A stretch of 64,000 nucleotides of DNA from assembly GCA_004335635.1 (NCBI GenBank), contig QAXH01005470.1, positions 1 to 64,000 of the forward strand, given 5' to 3'. A program made the position numbers and the translations under genes. Below are positions 45,801 through 58,015 of the stretch, piece after piece; the first letter of the stretch is position 1; every line of letters begins with the position of its first letter. This stretch comes from Chloromonas sp. AAM2. Its lineage: Eukaryota; Chlorophyta; Chlorophyceae; Chlamydomonadales; Chlamydomonadaceae. Below the pieces are notes generated by a model. The model was not told where the DNA came from, ran no database searches, and was given only the letters and a program-made list of their open reading frames with translations.

Positions 45801-48800
45801 CTGGCCGCCACCATCCTGCTGCGGGGCGTGGGCGAGGAGCAGGCGGTGCGCATCAAGCGGGTGGTCAAGTTCCTGGTGCAGGTGGCGTACCACTTACGAC
45901 TGGAGTGCAGCTTCATGGCAGCTCAGCTCACAGCGGCCCTGGCAGCTCTGGGGGAAGAAGGTGCGTGCATACACACGTCTGCAGGGACTACCTGCTATGT
46001 TACAGCACAGCGTCAACACGTAAAAGGTCCTCATCTGGCATCTTATCTGCAGCATAGCACAAAGTAAACACCTGAAAAGCGGGCACAAGACAAAGCACAG
46101 GGGGTTTGCAGCAAGCCACAGCTGGTTGCAGCTGTACACGCAGCTGTACACGCAGGCACTGCTTGCATGCGTGCAGCACCCTGCACCGCATGATCAATGA
46201 CCATGTTGCATGGCTGGCCAGCTTTCCAACCGTGCACTCCTGCTGATCACAGGATCATGCATCCATGTTTTTTCCCAATGGTTGGTCATGGTTAGCCAGC
46301 TTTCCAGCCGCTTTTGCTGATACCGATGACCACGTGTCTTGTTCGTTTTCCTCGACTGCAGTTCCCTTGTCCGTGGCCCTGGGTGGTTTGGAGGCGTATC
46401 ATGCACTGGTGTCCTCAGCCGTGGCGACCAGCGTGCAGCTCGCCGCCAGCCGCATGCCCAACGGCCTCATGCTGTCTGTATCGCCGCACGTGAGCATGTG
46501 GGATGCCAGCCTGGCCTCGGAGTATGACGAGGTACTGCGCAGTCTGGAGCCACCCCCACCACCCATCCCTGCGCCAACACAGGTAATCCAAGGGTGTTGC
46601 TCAATGCACTGGGCCATGTGCAACTGGCACCGGACATTAAGAACGTGTTTGGTCAGCTTCGCCAAATCCGATTGTAGGACTGAATGCCTGTCTTGCCACC
46701 CGGGATTTGCACCTGTTTACTGTCGTTCTGGCTGGCTATGTTCTGGCAGGTTTGAACGAGTTGGTTGTGCAGTATCAATTGGTCCAGTTTTGAACTTGGC
46801 AGGTACCTGTTTGCACCGTGACAGTTTCTACCAATGCAGCGTTCCAGGGCACTAGGTGTGGAATGTCTGTGTTGCATATGCAGTTTTCTTCCGCTTAAAT
46901 ATGACTTGCTCACACAGCGTGCTCGGTGTTACTGTCGTTTCAGGTTGTGAGGGGCACACACAGCCCCAGCATGCAGTTCGACAGGGTGGCACGGCGATCC
47001 ACTGACTCCGCCGTGGCCGCTGTGGCGCTCTCCTCCGCGCTCTATGGCAACGCCATCCTTGGGAACGGTGGTAGGCGCACCGTCAGCGTGTCCCCACACG
47101 CTCGGTCCCGGTCTCCGTCCCCAGCCGGTTCTCCCCGTGATGCATTGCCTTCCATTCAGCACCAGCAGCAGCAGCAGCAGCAGCAAGTGGGCTCGTCAGG
47201 GGCTGCTGGATCCCCACCAAATCATTGTGCTGCCTCCCGGCCGCCGCTTGCACCCGTCATTTCCCCGCCCGGCCCCGGCCGCTCCTCTGTCTCCGGCTCC
47301 GTGCCAGGCCTGGTCATGCGGCGCAGCCTGACAGGGGTGGGGAACAACATGGCTCGCACCGCAAGTGCAATTCTCCCCCACCAATCTTCCTTCGGAACGT
47401 CGCCAACGCAGTCAGCACAGCTGCAGGCGGCTTGTCCCAGCGCCCCTATTCCCAGCGGTGTGGGCAATGCCACTCACACTCTGCAAACAGTGAAATCTGG
47501 GCCCATGACGATTTCAGATCTGGACGATCCAAATGATCACGAAGACATGGGTGGACTGTCTGCATCTGCCATCGCTGCATTGGCTGTGGCAGCAGGACGG
47601 GGTATCATGCCGTCATCGTTCATGACGAGCCCCTCCCTGGCCTCTGTGGAGCCACAGCTGTTGCAGGAACTTAACTCAGTCATTCAGGCCAAAGAACAGG
47701 ATGCAGCTCGCTACACCGATCCGCTGCGGAGCAGTATGGAGGCAAGCTTGGAAGCGCCTGACACACCACCCGCCCGTGACGGCCAGGCGGGGCCTGGGGC
47801 CACCTGCTCCCCTTTTGTCCAGCAGCCACAGCAGCTCCAGCACCAGCTGCCACCCCAGCCTGCTCCAGAAACAGCGGCTCAGCAACAGCACCAGCAGCAG
47901 CACACAGGTGCACACGACCCACACGCAGACCTGTCAACAGCTTCAGCACCTGCTGGGCTGCTCACCCCCAACGCCAACCGTCCCTCACAGGGTGAAGGAC
48001 ATGGCAGTGACACTTTGGCACAGGAATCGTTCAAGGCAGCACATGGCTGGAAGGTAAGGTCCAACGTGTGTGCAGCAAGCTCCTCCCGCGTCCATTGCAG
48101 CATGTTGCAGAGTACACCATTGCACTGGAACGCAAGCAAGTGTCACGTGGTGGTGTTGGCATGTGTTTTGGTTGGTTGTCATCACCAACATCATCATCAT
48201 CATCATTGCATGGCTTATCATGGTTCACCCATCTCTCCAAGAATTGCAAATCAGTTGGTTGTGATTATGTATTTTGGCACATGGATCAGGTGAAGGAGTT
48301 GATGAGCTTCAGCATGTCCACTTCCACCCGGGGCAGGGCGCGCAAGGCACCCTGTGAATCCTTCGCCGTCACTCTTATACACCTATACGGTACGCACTGC
48401 CTGCAGCTCAGCATTCTGTTGCAGACTTGCTTTGCTGATGCCTCCCTCGCATGTTGACTTACTGCCATACAGAGCCTCTGTCAAGCCACTAGGTTCATAA
48501 GCAACGCCATCAGCCTGCTACTACAGCTTCTCACAAGCCACGGCCCATTTTGTGCTGGCTTAACATGACATGGCATGCACTGCAGATCAGTGTCAGCTCA
48601 TCACAGCCATGTCTTGTACCCCGCGAGCATCCAGGCGGGCGCACCAGCATTGGGGCTCTCACATGTGCTTGTCGCAGACACGAGTTTCATGCATTTGATA
48701 GGGCTTGTGCACGTATTGCATGCAGGCGATGGCGATTTGTCCCTACGTGAGTGGCTGCTGCGCAACTACCCACGGCCAAACAGCATGTGCCAGTCGGTGA

Positions 48801-51800
48801 GTGGCTGTATCAGTGCTATTCAACCAGGGCTGACCGATCTCTTGACAGTGACATGCATGATTCCAGTCAATCAGGTTCTAATTTGCATGACTCGTTCTTC
48901 TAATGCCTTGCTTGCACTGCGATTCTGCTGTGAAATCGGGTCGCTCTCTTACTGCCTTGCTTGCTTTGCAAATTGTGCTGTGCCTGCTGCAGCCTGGGTG
49001 CATGGAGCCTGTTGAGAGCCACAGCCGCACGTTTGTGCACGGCGGCTCGCGCATCACGCTCAGCTGGGTCACCCTGGAGCCGCAGGCAGCCCTGCCAGGC
49101 GCCAAAGAAAACCAGGTGAGAGCATGCAACGTTCAAAAATGTTTTCTTTTGTGGGTTCTCCTACTATTCATGTAAACTATTGGAGGATTGTTCTGGCGTT
49201 GACTTGATTCAACTGGTGTACTTCTGACGACTTCCGTTGGTTGCAGGTGTGGATGTGGATGCGACCGAAGGGCAAGGGTCACGTGGCCAGTCGCGACATC
49301 AAGCGTGTGGCGCTGCCTGTGGACGCAGCGTGTGTCTCGTGGGCTGCTCTGCTACAGGTAGGAGCGAGAGGGAGAGAGGGCAGAGGCACTGCACATGTTT
49401 GGCAGCGGCACAGGTGCCCAAGTGCAGACGTGCGTGGTATGCATCTACGTCAGGCATGCACGTGCAGCAGGCTGTTCATGTGCAGTCAAGAAGGCAATGT
49501 CGAAGGCTGCCTCGCCTGTGTGAAGGGGCTGCCAGCATACACGGTTTGCTTTTAGCCGTCCTGGCTGTCCAGGTGCAGGCATGCGTTGCATGCATCTACG
49601 TTAGGCCTGCAGTAGATCGTCCATTTGTAATAATCACGGAGGCGACATTTACGATTGCCTTACCTGTGTGACAGACTGTGTGTGTGATAGCTTACATGGT
49701 TTGTCTCTGTGTTGTGTTTTGCAGCTGTTCATGAAGGGTGAGCAGCTGGAGTTGGCTGGGCGCTGCCTGCACTACGACTTTGTGCGCTACCTGGGCATCG
49801 GCCGCTCCGTGCTGTGCGTGTTCCAAGACCGCCTGCGGCTGTACACGCCCGTGCTGCCGGAGAGGTGCTGCACGTACAGCCACAAGGCACAGCTGCAGTG
49901 GCTCAGAGAGGAGGTGGGCGAAGCAGAGCAAACAGGACATGTTGCTGCCTCACCTTTCCGTCCCACGCCAACTGGACCACACATGGCGTGACTCTCACTC
50001 TCAAACTTTTTACCTCAGTGAGCGCTCTGAGCTGCCCTCTCTTCTTTCTACAGTGCTTGCTGCCGCAGCGCTCGCCTGCCTTGCTGATGCCCACCAGGTA
50101 TCCGGGCAAGCGTGAACGGTTGCCAATCAAGCCACATCATCCTTGCCATTCCGTGGTGCTCAGATCGCTGTATTCCTGTCTGTGCAGGCGTCTGACCTGT
50201 TGATGCAAGGGGACGATGCGTTTGCCACCATTGAGCGGCTGCTGCTCAGCGCCCAGCAGGGCTCACCGTTCCCCCAGGAGGCGCCCGGGGCCCTGGCCTC
50301 AGCTCAGGCGGAGGCAGGCCAACAGTCCTTTGCGGAGGACACAACAATAGCATCATCCACACCCAGCCTGAGCGCCCCTTCAGGCGGACAGGGCACGTCA
50401 CCAACCATGTCTGCGTCCATGGGTGGAGGGGTGCCGCTGGCGTCTGGAAGCGGTCTACTTAGTGCTGCATTCCAGGTGGGCTGCCTGGTATGAGGGAATG
50501 ACCCGACTGACCTGAGGCAGTTGCGGAATATGACAGACTCGTCCAACTGCATCAGGAAGTATTTCACGATCCCTTCCAGCCCGGAAAGTGGCTGGTCACA
50601 CTGCCAGGGCTGGTCACACTGCCAGGGCTTGGCCGCCAAGGACCAGCAAAGGGAGCGTCGGCAAAGGGTTGATACCGTTGCACTCCCGCCCCCTCAGAGC
50701 TCGTCATGTCTCGATAGGCTCACATGAGCAACCACAGCTGCAAAGACCAGGCCACCCTTACTGAGCTGCTTGCCTGGTTCAGTCCATGGTTCACCAGCTG
50801 CTGCATTCAAAACTGATTGTGGGCACCTGGGTAGTGGTAATGCACAACCCAGCAGTAGAGGCTGGGTAGCAGCGATGCACATGCCCTTCACCAAGCGTTA
50901 GCTGCGTGCTCCTTTACGTGCCACCGTGTGAACCCTCAGCTTGTTTTTGTCGTCATGTGCCGCGTGATCTGCAGGGTCTGGACCTCCAGCAGGCTGCGGC
51001 AGACGCTCAGCTCAGGTCACACTGGTTGCCCATGCTCTATGCGGACCGTGCCAGCCTCAAACAGCAGGTACGGTGATGTTTTCTGTCGTCAGTGTTATCT
51101 GACACACACTGTTGCTAGGTGCAGCATGTGCACGTGCGGAGGAGACCTGGTGCGAGAGCATCACGGAGTAAGCACACAAAGCTGCACAACGCATTCGTCT
51201 GCCAGCGCATGCCTTCTCTTATACAGTGTAGTTGCCATACAACATGTGTATGTCTCCCTGGCCTTGCTGCAGGTTACTCAGATACTTCAGTCAGCGTGGC
51301 ACGTCGCCACCGCGCCCCAGCAGCCCGCCTCCCATCCCCCGCTGTTATCCCGGCCATCACACGCGCCTGTTGCACCCTCTGGCGGAGCAGGCGGGCTGCA
51401 GAGCGTGCCTGAATCTGGCCCTGCCAGCAGCCCTCGCACCGAAGCAGGCACACCAACAGCGCAGCTACCTGGCCAATCCAGCCTAGGACCAAACCATGTC
51501 CATTTCGCCGGCCTGGCTTCCATGGACTCGGAAAGTATGCATCGGCGTCACAATGAGCTGTCGTTTGCCCAGCCCTGGGGTTCAGAAGCAGTGCCAGCAG
51601 GGGTGCCGGGCGGCCAGGAAAGCGAGCTGGTGGGCAGCTTCAGCCTTCAGCCACACATGAACGGCGAGGGCGGTGCTGGCAGCGTGGGTATGATCCCGCG
51701 CGGCCCACTGCCCACTCAGGCGTCTGAGGCGGCCGAGGTGGACGTGGATGTGGATGTGGCGTTCAACAGACCTTCAGCCCCTGACGCGGCCTCTGCACCG

Positions 51801-54800
51801 CCACCACTAACTACCACAGTTGCCGGCGGCCTGATGGATTTGGTGGAGGCGCAGAGGCAGGTCGCCCGCACTAAACGCACGCTCGCCTACACGCTGCTGA
51901 CCTGGGTATCCCGGCTGCAGGACAACACCGCCTTCACTGCCGCATGTGCCAGCACATCAGCGGCCATCAGCACAGGTGGCTCGGCCGATGTAAGCCATTC
52001 CGCCAGCTACACAGGGGCTGGTAACAGCCTGCCTGGCAGTGCCCCACCCCACCACTCACAGCAGCATCAACACCAACAGCAGCAGCAGCAGCAGCAGCAG
52101 CAAGGCGCCTTGTCCCCAAAGGGCAGCTCCTTTGATCAGGACCGGCCTTTAGCATCAGCGATGCCAGGGGCCCCCGGTGAAGGGTCTAGCTTCAGTGCAC
52201 TAGCCCACCACGCACAGTCAGGTCACCTGGGTGGCCGGGTCATGCCAGCCATACCCTCCACAGAGGACGGGGGAGGTCTGAACGGGGCGTTGGAGCGCGG
52301 AGCTATGGCACTGCCTATTGTGCCCGGTGCAGGTGGGTGATGGTCACTTTGTTGGCTGCTAATAAGGATGCTATATGCAGTTTCTGACGCGGGAGATGGC
52401 TTCTCAAAACAGTGCATGGTTCAGAGTCATGACAGCTGCTGGACCTTGAAACTCACTTGACTCATTTTGTGGCATCGTGCAGAGTTGTCCCTGGCTTTCA
52501 CCTGGCACAGGGTGGCCGGGGTTTACCATGCAGACAGGCATGCTGCACACTCAAAGATGTTTTCCGTGGCGTGTCTGCACAACTGGTCTGTACAACCGTG
52601 GATGTTTGCCATGCGGTTGCTTGTGCAGGCGGGCCTGTTGCCCTGGCCGCAGTGGCTGACCTAGTGGTGCGCAGCAGCATGCGCAACAGCAACAGCGCGA
52701 GCGCGGGCGGCGACGGCTCCCAGCGGCTGGCCCCCTCCATGTCCCTGTTGGAGGGGTCGGCGAGCATGCTGGCCATGGTGGCAGGCCCGGCCATGGCGGC
52801 GGGTGGCAGCAGCATGCACAGCCGGCGGCCCAGCAACCAAGGCACCGGTGACATGCTGCAGGTGAAGGCAATGAATTCGCTTTTCAAGGGTGTGGTCCAT
52901 TTGCTGTGGCTAGTAAGCATTATCATCATTGGTACTACTTTTTTTTAAACTACCGTTACGTTGTTTTGCAGCGCCTGGCATAGTCACTGGTTGGTCGCCT
53001 GTTGACAGTTGAATGGTAATCCTGCCAGTGTGTTCTCTATGTGCATGTATTAGGAATCCTCACGGCAGCCAGGCACCCTAAACTTATGATCTGTGCCGTC
53101 CAAAGCAGACACAGCTGATGACGTTGATACTAGATGATGTGCCAACACTCCATTTTCAAAATAGGTGCCATGCCGATGCTCACTTTGCCTCAGGCGTCCC
53201 CCAGCCGTGGGTGTGTGGGCGGTGTGGCCGGGGCGCACATGGGCAGCTGCAGCACCGCGGCCCGCCCCTCGGGCTCTGCCACCCCTATGCGCCCCACAAG
53301 CCCCGTGGCCTCCGAACTGGGTGGGGACGACGACGATGAAGAAGTGGGCGAGGAAGAAGAGGACGAGGAGGATGAGGAAGATGAGGAGCGCACGCATGGG
53401 TATTCGTGGCTCGGGAGACACCAGCGGGCCATGGGCGAGGAGTATGAGGACGACGACTCAGCCTTCTATCCACAGGTGAGCACAGGCCTGGGCAAGAACT
53501 GCTAGAAAGGGAGTCAATGCTGACGGTTCTGCTTTACGCGGCCTAGGAGTGGTGAAGCTGTACCTGACTGTCAGGACTTACGATGTCCTGACCAGTAAAG
53601 ACCCTCTTTAGTGTGACTCCTTTGCCTTTCTGGCTCCTAGCAAGGGTGCTGTGTGGGGCATGTTGCAGGCTCTGCCCAGTGCATACCGCCAGGACGACAC
53701 CGCCAGCACCTCCTCGTCCCACCCCACTGGCCACGACAGCGTGGTGTCCCTCCCGCAGCACCACGTCTCATCCGCCTTCCGCCAGCAGGCAACCATCCCG
53801 CTTCCCCCCTTGCCAGCGCACACAGCCACCTCCCCAGGCGCGGGTTCAGAGGCCCCTTTAACCAAGCGTCTCTCCTTTCAGTTGCCACAGTCAGACCAAC
53901 CCCTTCTTGCCCTTCCCCCTGTTCCACACGGGCAGGGCGGGTCCAGGGCTGGCGCACAGACTGGGACAGCAGGGGCAAACACGCCCACAGAAGGTGGCGC
54001 TGGAGCGCTGCAGAATATCAATCTGCAGATGAGCCGGACGGACAGCACGGAATTAGGCAGTGGAGCAGGCTTGCCGGTGACCTTGAAGAAGGCGCCCACA
54101 CTGCGAGCCATCCAGGGCGTGGCTCGCAAGCTGGGCAGCTTCGTGACTAACTCGGGCACCGCGGCCATCGGCAGGCTGTACCTGTCCTGCCGCACCATCC
54201 TGCCCGATGCGCCCTGTGATGTGCTGGTGGGTGCCCAGGCCCGGCTGGTGTGAGGTGTGCGACCGTTCATCACAGAACGTGCACAAACACCTGCTAGTTC
54301 ACGCAAGCAGGAGAATGGCTCTCAGCAACCCATCACACAGTGACGGGACACTGCTCCCTGCTTGTATTGAGTGCTGGTTGGAGCAAACACAGCAACACAA
54401 GACCTTCACTCAGCCTGCAAGTAGTCGTGCATGACAGCAAGAGCTTCCACACGCAGGTGCATTGCAGCGTAGCTTGTAGTACATTTTGATCAACTGCATG
54501 TGTTTGCGCATGTGCATGTGCCCTGCAGTGCCCCATCTACGACCTTGAGTACACCTCCATTATCGCCTACAGCCTCAGCTCCAAGTTCTACCAGCAGCAC
54601 CTAAACGTGGCGTTCAAGGCTCTGCTGCAGGTGGGCTGCACTTATCGCCTGAACCCACTCAGCGTGTCACCTGCACGTGTGCAGAGAGCCCGGCTGGGCC
54701 AAGCATGTGCCTGGCCAGTGGGCCTCTGAATCTTCACATTGTGCAAGCATCCGCTTGATGAGTCTCCAACCACTGCCAGTGTCCAGTACGAATGTTGGTT

Positions 54801-57800
54801 GTGGGTATGTTTGGTTATCTTTTGCGTCGTGGCTTGAGCTCCACGTTAAAAGTCCTTTAATGGTGTTGTGTTCTCTGTTCTTTCAATCTCCTCCTGCCCT
54901 GCATCCAACACTCTTCAGGCAACGCGCGGCCACAAGGACCCCATACTGGGCAGTGCGGCCAGCTGGACCGCTGCAGGGGGCGGCCTCGGCCCCTCCATGT
55001 CACACCTCACGCTGGGCGCGGGACACGCACAGTCCATGTTCACGGCCAGCATGACCAGCGGCTCATCCATGCATGGGCCAGCAATGCAGGTAAGCACATG
55101 GAAGATGGGCCACCTTTCAGCATGTCACTTGTCCGCCAACACATTAGCATAAGCATCGCGCCGTTTCCTGCGCAAACCAACTGAGTTGACCTTTCTCAGA
55201 CCACGCTTTGCCACATTACAGCCAATTGACAGATTGACAGATTTGCACAACGATCATCAGCCAAGGGATGTGCCGTTTATTCCAACATTGGCTTGCTTGT
55301 TGTCAACCCTTGACAGGCGGGCCTGCACCGTTCCTCTCCCTTCAACAACAGCAGCGCCTCCCTCCTGGCTGCCCATGCGCCCGCCCCCGCCGCTCCCACG
55401 CTGGGGCCGTGTGGGGTGGAGCCGCGTGGCGTGCTGCCGAACGGCATGAGCCTGACGCCCGCGGACTGGGCCGCGCTGCTGTGCTCGGGGGAGCCGTACC
55501 ACATCACGCACACGTTTGAGGACACGGCGCAGCCAACGCCCTGGACACGGGCCAAGTTTCAGGTGTGGGTCAGTTTCAGGTGTGGGTCAGTTTCAGGTGT
55601 GGTTCGGAGTCGACGAGTGCGTCTGGACTCGCAAGTCGTTGAGCTCAGAGAGGTGTTTGACAAGCGTTTGGCTGGAGCCTGAGTTGACACTGGGCCCAGG
55701 CACCCAGGCTTGCCATCCACAGTATCTGTATCGCTGGTACGCAAGACAATAGTGATCATCTTGGTTTGGCTGCAGGTGGTTGTGTACTACGCTCCCCAGT
55801 TTGCGGAGCTGCGGCGCCAGTTGGTCCAGGGCGGGGAGGCGGCCTTCGTGACCTCCATCACACGCTGCATGGCGTGGGAGCAGCGGGGCGGCCGGAGCAA
55901 CGCTTACTTCGCCAAGACCAAGGACGACCGCTACATCATCAAGTCACTGTCCAAGGTCAGGCGCGAGCAGGGCTGGATACACCAGGCAATGGCCCCGGGG
56001 CACAGCCAAGGCTAATGAGGTTCTGGGAAAAGCTGGGCGCAGGTTAATTGAGATTCCGCAAATGAGCACATATGTCACAGGCGGGTACTCTGTTGTCTGG
56101 CCGAATGCACCGCGTATCTAGTTCTGTTGTTCCACCCGTCACATGTTGTGCCCAGGCTGGCACACCTGGCACCCGAGAGTGATGCTCCGACTCACGCATA
56201 CCCTATCATGTGTGCCCGTTCCTGGTTCACAGACTGAGAAGAGTTCGTTCCTGACCATCGCCCCGGACTACTTCCGCCACATGAGCCGGCGGCACCTGGC
56301 GGGCCAGCGCACCTGCCTGGCCAAGATACTGGGGGTGTTTACGGTCACCATCAAGCCAGCAACTGCGGGTGAGAAGGCTCAGTAGGCTGAGTAGCATTCC
56401 AGAGACATTCAGCTTTGGTGACTGATCAGTTTGCCAATCAGTTTGAAATCGCCCCAGAAGGTCGTAAAGATCTGCTGACCAATGAGCTGCTCCTTAGCCC
56501 CATTTCCTGGCAAGCTGTCGTTATGTGGTACGTGATGCTTCCCAGCTCGCGACCTGTCACGTGCCTGTGTCACCTGGGTTGTCTGCAGGCACCAACAGCG
56601 GCCCCGGCAGCAAGGACACTGTGATGGACCTCATCATCCAGGAGAACTGCTTCTACGACCGGCCCATATCGCGCATCTACGACCTCAAGGGCTCGGAGAG
56701 GAACCGGTTCAATCCCAAGGCACCAGTCAACCCCAACGTGAGCGTGGCAGGGTCTGAAGCAAGGAGGGTGGTTGGTACGCGCCATTCGAAGGGTTGGACG
56801 CAGCGACAAGACAGGATGTTGGTGTGGTCAAGGTCTTGTTCAATCGCTCTACACCATGTCAGGCACCTTTCAGAGTCAATGGTAACACCATTGGGGCGTG
56901 GTGACGTGATTGGCTCTGGAGGCACCAGGGGCTACCTTTTGTAGACGTCTCATGTTAACCTTCAAGCGGCCCATGTTGTGCACACGTGTCAGTGTGCACT
57001 GCGGTGTGTGTTCCAGGAGTGGTCCGGCGAGGTGGCTCTGGACGACAACCTGCGCGAGGAGATCCAGCGCATCCCGTACTTTGTGGCGCCCTCGGCCCAC
57101 GCCGACCTGCTGACGGCACTGTGGGAGGACACGGCCTTCCTCAGCAAACTGGGCATCATGGACTACTCGCTGCTGGTGGGTGAGGGAACCTGTGGCGACA
57201 TGTGGGGACTTGTGAAATCCTGAACACTTATGCGAAACTTGTGGGAACTCGTGCGCAGCTGGCAGGGCAGCGTGGGGTCAGCAAGATGAGGCCGGCATCA
57301 AATGGGCCCGGCATAAGGCGGCAGGTGCTGCAGATACGTTGTCTGGGTGAATGCGTGGGCCTGCTGAGATTGCTGGAGCAGCGACTTGATGTGAGCACTT
57401 CTCTCCAAGGGGGAGGGAGGCCTGGACATAAGAATCAGAGCCAGCAAAGCCAGATGCATTCCTGGCCTTGAATGCAGGTTGGCGTTGACAACCACAATCG
57501 GCTGCTGGCCATGGCTGTGATTGACTACATCCGGCAGTACACGCTGGACAAGAAGATGGAGACATGGGTCAAGGGAAGCGGAATACTGGGAGGAAACGGC
57601 AAGGTAAGCAGGACCATACTGAGGTAGCAGCCTCCTAGACTTCTCTTAGGGCCTCATGTTGCGACTGTTGTTCACTCTTGTCCGTATTCATTCAAGCCGC
57701 ACTGCATGAGGTGCACGGGTAGGCTCTGGTGTGAGGCACGGTTAGGTGCCGGCTGCCACGATATCCCAGCGTGTTGCCCTATCCCGCAGGAGCCCACCAT

Positions 57801-57918
57801 CATCTCCCCGCGTGACTACCGCATCCGCTTCCGCCGCGCCATCCTGTCGTACTTCACTCGCGTGCCCTCGAGCGCAGCGCTGAGAGACCTGCCCACGCCC
57901 GACGACATGCAGGACTGA
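42806..57918 (+). CDS. FAB1: FAB1/PIKfyve 1-phosphatidylinositol-3-phosphate 5-kinase, about 2,500 residues
   Basis: Makes PtdIns(3,5)P2 on endosomes and vacuoles. Exon ends: 42806-43070, 43186-43267, 43369-43426, 43636-43854, 44105-44377, ~44521-44762, 44862-45055, 45318-45460, 45739-45960, 46362-46582, 46944-48053, 48290-48389, 48726-48796, 48993-49115, 49247-49357, 49725-49913, 50188-50475, 50975-51067, 51273-52332, 52629-52861, 53194-53475, 53669-54226, 54529-54630, 54919-55089, 55317-55562, 55776-55955, 56233-56368, 56589-56737, 57017-57175, 57478-57603, 57790-57918. From 44862 on every junction is in phase. Domains: FYVE (CVNCDRLF, RHHCRVCDRTVC) near residues 30-90; chaperonin-like block (GVVCKRNLARKNM, SYAHNVLQLAHQVV); FAB1 Cys-region (FAVTLIHLYGDGDLSLREWL); C-terminal PIP kinase (YIIKSLSK with catalytic Lys, IYDLKGSERNR, IMDYSLLVGVD, AVIDYIRQYTLDKKMETWVK). 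Long Ser/Gln/Gly linkers and an Asp/Glu run separate domains. Uncertain: 43427-43635 and the 44377/44521 join. Confidence 0.93.
47161..47184 (+). repeat. CAG run encoding poly-Gln in a FAB1 linker
   Basis: About eight CAG/CAGCAA codons give a Gln tract in the large linker exon 46944-48053. Confidence 0.85.
48187..48232 (+). repeat. CAT-run repeat in a FAB1 intron, related to the 21160 insertion
   Basis: Six CAT triplets, then TGCATGGCTTATCATGGTTC and ACCCATC, match the core of the 21160-21199 insert. It lies within the intron 48054-48289. GTTGGTTGT occurs on both sides (48170 and 48254 regions), but that is too short to call a target-site duplication. Confidence 0.6.
52077..52102 (+). repeat. 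CAG run encoding poly-Gln in FAB1
   Basis: Roughly nine consecutive CAG codons in exon 51273-52332, preceded by CAGCATCAACACCAA. Confidence 0.85.
53323..53391 (+). other. Acidic Asp/Glu tract in FAB1
   Basis: In exon 53194-53475 the protein runs GGDDDDEEVGEEEEDEED and continues acidic to ERTHGYSW. It is a disordered, highly charged linker between the chaperonin-like and kinase regions. Confidence 0.85.
55557..55607 (+). repeat. 17-bp triplication covering a FAB1 5' splice site
   Basis: TTTCAGGTGTGGGTCAG at 55557-55573 is repeated exactly at 55574-55590, and a third copy, TTTCAGGTGTGGTTCGG, follows at 55591-55607. Each copy has a potential CAG|GTGTGG donor. Only the first preserves the phase and family sequence without extra residues (AKFQ joins VVVYYAPQF). 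Confidence 0.9.
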
Positions 57919-58015
57919 GAGGCAAACGAGTAAAGACAAACTAAACTACGTTAGTTTGTTCAGAAACCTATCCACTCCTGACGACATGCATGACTGAGGG
58001 ACACGCGAGTATAAA
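57887..58015 (+). repeat. Imperfect duplication of the FAB1 stop-codon region
   Basis: The last codons, stop and start of the 3' UTR (57887-57934; CGACGACATGCAGGACTGAG) recur at 57966-58015 (TGACGACATGCATGACTGAG), both ending GCGAGTA..TAAA-like. Between them is a perfect 9-bp hairpin, ACAAACTAA at 57936-57944 and TTAGTTTGT at 57951-57959, with a 6-base loop. Confidence 0.85.

Noticed and set aside
50054..50097. Possible 44-nt FAB1 exon
   Set aside because: Its length breaks phase, whereas 49725-49913 joins 50188-50475 directly in phase 0.
55557..55607. CRISPR-like short repeats
   Set aside because: Adjacent tandem units without spacers, at an exon border in a eukaryotic gene.
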